Shown here piece by piece: positions 33,114 through 38,250 of a stretch of DNA of 38,250 bases. Source of the DNA: Planctomycetota bacterium (GTDB taxonomy: Bacteria; Planctomycetota; UBA1135; GCA-002686595). The stretch spans positions 1 through 38,250 of the forward strand of contig NYYZ01000009.1 in NCBI GenBank assembly GCA_002686945.1, read 5' to 3'. The notes beneath the pieces are model-generated. The model worked only from the letters and a program-made list of their open reading frames with translations, was not told where the DNA came from and made no database searches. The translations under genes and the position numbers were made by a program. Numbering within the stretch: position 1 is the first letter of the stretch; each line of letters begins with the position of its first letter.

Positions 33114-34184
33114 ATGGCGACCCACGACATTGCGATCATTCCCGGCGACGGCATTGGACCCGAGGTGACCGCCGAGGCATTCAGGGTCTTGGATGCGGCG
33201 GCCGAGGTCTTTGGATTCGAGCTGAACAAGACACACTACCCTTTCAGCAGCCAGCACTTCTTGGACACGGGCGAGATCTGGCCCGATGCGGCCTTCGAAG
33301 AGGTCAAGGGCATGGGATCCCTCTTCCTTGGCGCCATCGGTGACCCGCGCATTGAAGTGGGCAAGATGGAGTTTGGGATTATTGCCAGGGCTCGCTTTGA
33401 TCTGGACCTGTATCTGAACGTTCGCCCGATCAAGCTCTACGACGAGCGACTGTGTCCCCTCAAAGGCAAGGGACCCGCCGATATCGACATGGTCATTGTC
33501 CGCGAGAACACCGAGGGTGCCTACACTGGCATGCATGGTTTCGCGCATAAGGGGCAAGACTTGGAAGTTGCCACCCAGACCATGGTCTGGACCCGGGCTG
33601 GAGTCGAGCGCGCCGTGCGCCACGCTTTTGAGTTGGCTCGTTCTCGCGGTGGCCGTAAACATGTGACACTGATCGACAAGGCCAATGCCCTGCGTGCCCA
33701 GGACCTCTGGATGCGCGTTTTCGCCTTAGTTGCTGCCGAGTACCCAGACATCAGTACTGGTCACGATTACATTGACGCCGCTTGCATGCGCATGGTGGAC
33801 ACTCCCGAGGACTTCGACGTGGCCGTCACCAGCAACCTCTTCGGCGACATCATCACGGACCTGGGTGCCATGCTCCAGGGCGGTCTTGGAATCGCCGCTT
33901 CCGCCAATATCCACCCTGGTCAGGTCAGTCTTTTCGAACCGGTTCACGGGTCGTTCCCCGAAGCCGCCGGCAAGAACACTGCCAGCCCCATTGCCGCAAT
34001 CCTGGCCGGATCGATGATGCTGGATTTCCTGGGCGAGCAAGAGGCCTCTAATGCCATTGAGAACACGGTCATTGACCTCTTCAGGTCCAGCAGGCTGAAA
34101 GGCGTCAGAGCCGCAGACCACCCCACCAACGAGGTGGGCGAGTTGGTTGTCTCCGAAGTGCGGCGGCTAGGGACCCCTGCTTGA
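33114..34184 (+). CDS. 3-isopropylmalate/isocitrate dehydrogenase family protein (LeuB-like)
   Basis: The 356-residue beta-decarboxylating dehydrogenase has IIPGDGIGPEVT at the N-terminus, LYLNVRPIKLY with the substrate Arg, VIVRENTEGAYTG, the metal-site segment SNLFGDIITDLGAMLQGGLG and FEPVHGSFPEAAGKNTASP. The size and the NTEGAYTG form fit the isopropylmalate/tartrate/homoisocitrate group rather than NADP-isocitrate dehydrogenase. It lies 20 bases after the fused isomerase, so the two act in sequence on one 2-hydroxy-diacid. Leucine synthesis is the simplest reading. No leuA-type synthase is in the window, so another diacid pathway remains open. Confidence 0.85.
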   Translation: MATHDIAIIPGDGIGPEVTAEAFRVLDAAAEVFGFELNKTHYPFSSQHFLDTGEIWPDAAFEEVKGMGSLFLGAIGDPRIEVGKMEFGIIARARFDLDLYLNVRPIKLYDERLCPLKGKGPADIDMVIVRENTEGAYTGMHGFAHKGQDLEVATQTMVWTRAGVERAVRHAFELARSRGGRKHVTLIDKANALRAQDLWMRVFALVAAEYPDISTGHDYIDAACMRMVDTPEDFDVAVTSNLFGDIITDLGAMLQGGLGIAASANIHPGQVSLFEPVHGSFPEAAGKNTASPIAAILAGSMMLDFLGEQEASNAIENTVIDLFRSSRLKGVRAADHPTNEVGELVVSEVRRLGTPA

Positions 34185-34284
34185 CCCTTCTGGGCCGTTC
34201 TGGTGTAGCCTGGGCGGGTGTAAATAAAAAGTAAACAGGTGCCCCACGCTGCGTTCCCTTCTTCTGTCTAGACTATGAGGAACC

Positions 34285-35523
34285 ATGCAGCCTCGCCAAT
34301 ACCAACTTGCCCTTGCCGCTCTTGCCTTCCTCAGCCCTCTTGCTTCGGCTGATGTCTTCAATGTGCGTGGCCCCCAGCCGGACTTCACCGAGATTCAGCC
34401 CGCAGTAGCCGCTGCGCAGGACGGGGATGTGGTGCGTATCTGGCCAGGCAGCTATCAGGCCTTTTGGATTGATGACGAGGCTCTGACCTTGGTGGCTGCC
34501 CTGCCTGGGGCAGGTGTCGTGGTCAGTGGCACCTATCGGGTGATGAACCTCGCTGCCAGCCGTTCGGTCTTGATCAGCGGCGTCAGGGCCTCCGGGTCTG
34601 ACGGGATCGCCCTGGTTGTGAGCGACTGTCAGGGTTCGGTCCGTATTCGTAACTCAACCTTCGTTGGTGGAATTGAGTCGGGTGGCTACCCATGGAATGG
34701 CTTTCCCGGTGCTCTCATTGCAAACTGCGAAGATGTGATGATGGTGAATTGTTCCTGCACGGGGGGCAGCTCTGGCTTTGTGTCATGGGGAGTCGACGGG
34801 CTCGAGATCAACGGCAGTCGTGTTTCACTTTTTTCTTCGACCTTCACCGGGACCTCCGGCGGCACCGAGGACGATCCAGGTGCAAGTGGCTATAACGGCG
34901 GCAACGGTGTCACCTCCTGGGGCAGCCACGTTTTTCTCTCCGGCTGTACCCTGCGCGGGGGCAACGGCGGGGCAGCGGATTGGGACATCGACTTCTGGAC
35001 CGGTCAGTACGGCTATGGGGGTGATGGGGGCTCGGGTTTCTCCGGTGGCTCAGCTAACTCCTGGTTCCTGGACAACATCTACCTGCCCGGCACTGGCGGC
35101 TGGAGCCCGGATCCAGCCAACGTCGGCCAAGATGGTCAAGATGGGAATTTAAATGGGACGAACTTTCCCGGTTTGGCGCGCTTCCTGCGCGTCAAGAGGC
35201 TGGCTGTTGATGAAGAGGGTTTGCAGCTGAATTTCAGCGGAGCACCAGGGGATCAGGCCTACCTGATGATTGGTACAAGTCCAGGGTATCGCTTCCGGCC
35301 CATGTTCGGACCTCAGTTGATCACTACTTCCGGGGGCTCGTCCCTCATCCCAATGCGCTTCGTTGGTACGCTCGATTCAACCGGCAGCTTGCAAGTTGAA
35401 TACCGTTTGCGCGATTTGCCTGCCTTTGGCCACGGAGTCCTGCATGTGCAGGGCCATATGAGGGGGTCAGAGGTATATCACTCCTCATCCAGTTGGGCTG
35501 TGATTCTCGATAGCGCCTGGTAG
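34285..35523 (+). CDS. Secreted parallel beta-helix repeat protein
   Basis: The 412-residue protein has a signal peptide (residues 1-22, LALAALAFLSPLASA). The next part has the sequence DFTEIQPAVAAAQDGDVVRIWPGSY, split as usual for the first turn of a right-handed beta helix. Residues about 60-270 are Gly/Ser/Asn-rich irregular repeats with LISGVRASG-, VRIRNSTFVGG- and VFLSGCTLRGGNGG-like rungs. The last 110 residues form a separate beta domain (LNFSGAPGDQAYLMIGTSPGY). I have seen this plan in large families of surface proteins of marine Planctomycetes. No catalytic residues stand out, so adhesion or carbohydrate contact is as likely as lyase activity. GAGG precedes the ATG, and an AT-rich stretch at 34220-34235 may belong to its promoter. 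Confidence 0.8.
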   Translation: MQPRQYQLALAALAFLSPLASADVFNVRGPQPDFTEIQPAVAAAQDGDVVRIWPGSYQAFWIDDEALTLVAALPGAGVVVSGTYRVMNLAASRSVLISGVRASGSDGIALVVSDCQGSVRIRNSTFVGGIESGGYPWNGFPGALIANCEDVMMVNCSCTGGSSGFVSWGVDGLEINGSRVSLFSSTFTGTSGGTEDDPGASGYNGGNGVTSWGSHVFLSGCTLRGGNGGAADWDIDFWTGQYGYGGDGGSGFSGGSANSWFLDNIYLPGTGGWSPDPANVGQDGQDGNLNGTNFPGLARFLRVKRLAVDEEGLQLNFSGAPGDQAYLMIGTSPGYRFRPMFGPQLITTSGGSSLIPMRFVGTLDSTGSLQVEYRLRDLPAFGHGVLHVQGHMRGSEVYHSSSSWAVILDSAW

Positions 35524-35681
35524 GGGCTGGGAGTATGCTTCCGAACAGGAATCGGTTTCCCCCTCAAGTGCTGAGGGTGGAGAATCGATGATCGCTGAGA
35601 GGCCCCCATGTTCAACCTGACCATCTATTGCCGACGCACCTTGAATACGATCCCTCCGCGGTCGTCCCAGGTTTGTCGAGT

Positions 35682-35695
35682 CAGCTTGCAAGCTG
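35682..35695. promoter_or_regulatory. 14-base perfect palindrome upstream of the ABC operon
   Basis: CAGCTTGCAAGCTG is a perfect palindrome 88 bases before the ATG of the substrate-binding protein gene. This distance suits an operator near a promoter. No regulator gene is next to it, and the binding protein is unknown. Confidence 0.4.
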
Positions 35696-35696
35696 C

Positions 35697-35740
35697 AGAG
35701 CCCCTTACATTCCCTCTCGGTGGTGTTGGGGCTCTTTCTA
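35697..35740 (+). terminator. Terminator- or attenuator-like hairpin in the ABC operon leader
   Basis: AGAGCCCC (35697-35704) pairs with GGGGCTCT (35728-35735), an 8-bp perfect stem with a 23-base loop, followed by the T-rich TTCTATT. It lies 174 bases after the beta-helix gene and 44 bases before the ABC binding-protein gene. It may end the upstream transcript, or attenuate the ABC operon if the promoter lies before it. Confidence 0.5.
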
Positions 35741-35783
35741 TTGGGGGTGACAGCGGCGGGCTCGAGTTGTTCCGAGGTGGCCC

Positions 35784-36863
35784 ATGAAGCTCAAAGTAGC
35801 ATTGGGGGTCTTTGTCTGGGCCCTCTTGATCTCAGTCATGCACATTCAGCTCAACATTGGCTGGGGGGCGGTTTCCGACCGCATCGCAGTCATGCGCGGT
35901 CAACAGAGAGCCGAACTGCTGGTGGGTTTCTTGCCCGTGACATGACATTTGACCTGCCCCGTCACCAGTTGGGTGACAGAAAATTCCACCAAGGGCACCC
36001 TCTTTCAGTCGCGGAAGTTCACCGATTGGCCGACGGTCAAAGAGGCCTTGATTTCGAAAGAGGTGGGAGGCGTGTTCATTCTGGCGCCCATGGCAATGCA
36101 GTTGGTGGCGGACGGTGTACCAATCAAAGTGGTTTATCTGGGTCATCGCGATGGAACCGCGATTGTGGTGGGCAAGGAATCCAACATCTACGATTTTGGG
36201 GATCTGGCGGGTAAGACAGTTGCCATCCCCAGTCGCTATGCGAATCAGAATGTCCTCATGCACCGCATGATGCGCGAGTGGGGCATGGCCGAGGACTCTA
36301 TAGACCTGCGTGAGGTCCCTCCCCCGGAGCATCCCACCGCGTTGCTGGCTGGCGCCATCGATGCCTACATCGTGGGCGAGCCTTTTGCAGCCAAGGCGGA
36401 AGTGGATGGTTTTGGGCGCGTGCTCTATCAGGCCAGCGATCTTTGGGAGGACTTCATATCTTGCGTGCTGGTTGTGCGTCAGGATTTGATTGAAGACCAG
36501 CCCGAGTTGATTCGCGAATTGGTTGCGGGAATCGCCAAGTCGGGCAAGTGGCTCGACGAGGACCTTGCGCATCGCTTGGACGCGGCAGAAGTCGCGGGTA
36601 AGCGCTATTATTTTCAGCCGCCGGAATTGCTCAAGCATGTGCTTTCAAAACCGCCGGATCGTGTGCGCTATACACGCCTGACACCCCTCAAACAAGAGTT
36701 CGATGAGATCATGGAACTCGCGTTTGAGATTGGCGTACTTTCTCGGCGGGTGGCGTTTGAGGAATATGCCGATGACAGCTTCGCAGCCGGATTGGAGGAG
36801 ACTGCCTGGGATCTGAACACTTTGCCCAGACCTGTAGGGTGGGACCAAGGAGGAGCGCGATGA
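35784..36863 (+). CDS. ABC transporter substrate-binding protein with in-frame TGA (probable selenocysteine)
   Basis: Read through one TGA, this gene gives 359 residues of an NMT1/SsuA/NrtA-type substrate-binding protein. It has an N-terminal membrane/signal segment (LGVFVWALLISVM), GFLPVT, then the TGA at 35943-35945 (residue 54), then HLTCPVTSWV. Further family parts are SRKFTDWPTVKEALIS, ILAPMAMQLV, IKVVYLGHRDG, VAIPSRYANQN, GAIDAYIVGEP and FISCVLVVRQDL. From memory, relatives read GFLPVTCHLTCPV here, so the TGA stands at a conserved Cys. The frame is intact before and after it, and GAGG lies six bases before the ATG. A bacterial SECIS-like hairpin follows. If UGA were a stop, only a 53-residue stub would form, and a restart at TTG 35949 would give a protein with no export signal. 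A TGC-to-TGA mutation or base error is the main alternative. It overlaps the permease gene by ATGA. Confidence 0.8.
35943..35977 (+). other. In-frame UGA with putative bacterial SECIS element
   Basis: The UGA is at 35943-35945. A perfect 6-bp stem, GTCACC (35961-35966) with GGTGAC (35972-35977), encloses the loop AGTTG. The loop begins 21 bases after the UGA and has G as its second base followed by U. Bacterial SECIS elements have a stem-loop just downstream, with the loop about 16-37 bases from the UGA and a G in its first two positions; the E. coli fdhF loop also has AGG-U. An outer ATTT/AAAT pairing (35947-35950, 35981-35984) is possible. Function is predicted only; SelB binding is not shown. 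Confidence 0.6.
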
Positions 36864-37687
36864 GCTATTGGCCTCTGTTTGTTTCTTTCCTCGCCTTGGC
36901 TGTGGTCGGGACTGCCGGTTGGCAGAGCGTGCGCCAGCAGTCGGTGCTGCTGCCCATGGCGATCAGTTGTCTCTTGGTTGTGCTCTGGGAGCTGGCTTGC
37001 CGTTGGACTCAAACGCGCATTTTCCCCACGCCGGGCCAGACTTGGGCAGGGTTCTTGGAACTGATTGAGAGCAATCGCCTATGGGGCGACATTGCGGCCA
37101 GCTTGTTCAGAGTCACCTGGGGTTTCGTTCTGGCGGTAGCCGTGGGCATTCCCCTGGGTCTTGTCGTGGGCTGGTCCACGCGCACATTCCGCGCGCTCAA
37201 TCCAATCATCCAGGGTCTGCGTCCGATCTCGCCCATTGCCTGGATTCCGATTGCGATCCTGTGGTTTGGCATCGGTGATGGCGCTGGGATCTTTCTGATC
37301 TTTCTCTCGTCTTTCTTTCCGATCACTGTGGGCACTATGGCCGCCGTACGCAATATCAGTTTGGTGCATCAGCGTTCTGCCCTGAATTTTGGTTTGAGTG
37401 GGTTGGAACTTTTTCGGCGTGTGGTCTTGCCTGCTGCCCTGCCCCAGATCATCACCAGCTTGCGTATTGCGTTAGGTGTGGCCTGGCTTGTAATCGTTGC
37501 GGCTGAGATGGTGGGTATGGACTCAGGTCTTGGGTATCTGATCAATGACGCTCGCAATGCGGGCAGTCGCTATGACTTGGTGGTTGCGACCATGCTCGTC
37601 ATCGGCATGATCGGCATCGTGCTCGATTTGTTGATCCGGCGATTGGAGCGCTTTGACGAAGTTCGATGGGGGTATTCGGAGCGATGA
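36860..37687 (+). CDS. ABC transporter permease, SsuC/TauC/NrtB type
   Basis: The 275-residue inner-membrane protein has about six hydrophobic helices. It has the conserved LFRVTWGFVLAVAVGIPLGL segment after a FPTPGQTW loop, LRPISPIAWIPIAILWFGIG, and the EAA-type cytoplasmic loop ending LGLFRRVVLPAALPQI in slightly changed form (GLELFRRVVLPAALPQI). This is the BPD_transp_1 fold of nitrate/sulfonate/taurine-like importers. I chose ATG 36860, which overlaps the binding-protein stop (ATGA); an upstream in-frame start at 36839 would add seven residues. Its own stop overlaps the ATPase start by ATGA, so all three transport genes are coupled. Confidence 0.9.
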   Translation: MSYWPLFVSFLALAVVGTAGWQSVRQQSVLLPMAISCLLVVLWELACRWTQTRIFPTPGQTWAGFLELIESNRLWGDIAASLFRVTWGFVLAVAVGIPLGLVVGWSTRTFRALNPIIQGLRPISPIAWIPIAILWFGIGDGAGIFLIFLSSFFPITVGTMAAVRNISLVHQRSALNFGLSGLELFRRVVLPAALPQIITSLRIALGVAWLVIVAAEMVGMDSGLGYLINDARNAGSRYDLVVATMLVIGMIGIVLDLLIRRLERFDEVRWGYSER

Positions 37688-38250
37688 GTACTCAACAGAA
37701 GGTTGTTTTTGAGGGGGTCACAAAGCTCTTTCAGCGGCAGGGTGAAGACCTGGAGGTCCTGCGTGACATTGAGTTGTCCGTGGCCCAAGGAGAATTCGTT
37801 TGCTTGCTTGGTCCTTCCGGTTGCGGCAAGAGTACTTTGCTCAACATAGCCGGGGGTTTTGAAGGGCCCACAAGTGGACGTGTCCTGATAGATGGTGAGC
37901 CGGTCCTGGGCCCTGACTCACGACGGGTATTCGTCTTCCAGGAGTACGGCATTTTTCCCTGGGCCAGCGTCTGGGACAATGTGGCTCTGGGCTTGCGACA
38001 GCTTTCCAAGGACGAGCAGCACCGCATCGTGTCCCAGGTGATCGAGTTGGTTGGCCTCAAGGGATTCGAGAGTACCTATCCCCAGGAGTTGTCCGGTGGC
38101 ATGAAGCAGCGCGTGGAAGTGGCTCGTGCACTCGCGGTGGATCCCGATGTGATTTTCATGGACGAGCCTTTCGGAGCCCTCGATTCTCTGACGCGCCTCT
38201 CCTTGCGCTCAGAGCTGATTCGCATATGGCACGAGAGCGGCAAGACGATC
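37684..38250 (+). CDS. ABC transporter ATP-binding protein (partial, cut by window end)
   Basis: The first 189 residues are present. Walker A is GPSGCGKST, the Q-loop is in FVFQEYGIFPW, the ABC signature is LSGGMKQRVEVARAL and Walker B is VIFMDEPFGALD. This is the SsuB/TauB/NrtD group of ATPases that power import by the preceding permease. The gene overlaps the permease stop by ATGA. The H-loop and C-terminus lie outside the window, so whether it carries a fused domain is unknown. It is the third gene of the operon whose binding protein has the in-frame TGA. Confidence 0.93.
   Translation, partial: MSTQQKVVFEGVTKLFQRQGEDLEVLRDIELSVAQGEFVCLLGPSGCGKSTLLNIAGGFEGPTSGRVLIDGEPVLGPDSRRVFVFQEYGIFPWASVWDNVALGLRQLSKDEQHRIVSQVIELVGLKGFESTYPQELSGGMKQRVEVARALAVDPDVIFMDEPFGALDSLTRLSLRSELIRIWHESGKTI

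Larger units (their letters stand above)
35524..35783. other. Intergenic region before the ABC transporter operon
   Basis: This 260-base gap contains no gene I can support. It holds a short hairpin CCCTCA/TGAGGG at 35561-35577, the palindrome at 35682-35695 and the terminator-like stem at 35697-35740. A frame from 35720 has a lipobox-like start but overlaps the real gene in another frame. Confidence 0.5.

Noticed and set aside
35720..36214. Lipoprotein-like frame with a lipobox-like GSSC start
   Set aside because: It overlaps the binding-protein gene in another frame, and its later residues match no family and have poor composition.
35784..36863. Alternative genetic code in which UGA is always read as an amino acid
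   Set aside because: Many intact genes here end in TGA, often inside ATGA overlaps (meaB, the B12 subunit, the permease), and only this one gene has an internal TGA.
35784..36863. Frameshifted pseudogene of a substrate-binding protein
   Set aside because: The upstream part from 35784 and the downstream part from 35949 are in the same frame; only a single codon is affected.
1..38250. tRNA, rRNA, CRISPR arrays and insertion sequences
   Set aside because: No cloverleaf-like, rRNA-like or regularly spaced repeat sequence and no transposase was seen on reading; a covariance-model scan was not possible.

Overview
The window is a gene-dense, GC-rich (about 60%) stretch of a Gram-negative-type bacterial chromosome. 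Several traits together suggest Planctomycetota: an ECF sigma / zinc-finger anti-sigma / TPR-CHAT module, a secreted parallel beta-helix protein, signal peptides and an outer-membrane DUF481 barrel, and butyrate-level CoA metabolism mixed with housekeeping genes. The phylum is inferred from style; there is no rRNA or marker gene here. UGA is an ordinary stop for many genes, so the genetic code is standard. No tRNA, rRNA, CRISPR array or insertion sequence was seen.

Layout. (1) 1-2486, minus: a partial methyltransferase/kinase-like fusion and an unknown multi-pass membrane protein, overlapping by ATGA. (2) 2554-7541, minus: sigma factor, membrane anti-sigma factor and exported TPR-CHAT peptidase, linked by two ATGA overlaps, then a small secreted protein and a strong terminator. 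(3) 7823-17296, plus: a butyryl/isobutyryl-CoA operon with thiolase, 3-hydroxybutyryl-CoA dehydrogenase, two acyl-CoA dehydrogenases, a G-protein chaperone, a two-subunit B12 mutase, a small HTH protein, an MBL hydrolase and a BtuF-like protein. The mutase carries the residues of isobutyryl-CoA mutase (F82, Q200), not those of methylmalonyl-CoA mutase. (4) 17336-25103: housekeeping genes on both strands (DUF481 porin-like protein, ferredoxin-IspH pair, DEAD-box helicase, exonuclease III, GT39-like membrane protein, Lon-N domain protein, transglutaminase-like protein). (5) 25335-34184, plus: a second acyl-CoA cluster (two thiolases, a hydroxyacyl-CoA dehydrogenase, an enoyl-CoA hydratase, two cyclophilins) ending in a fused, reordered isopropylmalate-isomerase-type protein and a LeuB-type dehydrogenase. 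(6) 34285-35523: a secreted beta-helix protein. (7) 35784-38250, plus: an ABC import operon (binding protein, permease, ATPase), with the ATPase cut by the window end.

How the genes fit together. Regions 3 and 5 supply every step from isobutyryl-CoA to butyryl-CoA, crotonyl-CoA, 3-hydroxybutyryl-CoA, acetoacetyl-CoA and acetyl-CoA. Region 2 looks like an envelope-sensing transcription switch in which a CHAT peptidase could act on the anti-sigma factor.

The most striking observation is in region 7. The ABC substrate-binding protein has one in-frame TGA (35943-35945, residue 54) where relatives, from memory, carry Cys in a TCHLTCP motif. The reading frame is intact on both sides, and a 6-bp stem with an AGUUG loop starts 15 nt after the TGA, as expected of a bacterial SECIS. 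I read this as a probable selenoprotein substrate-binding protein, with a nonsense mutation or base error as the main alternative.
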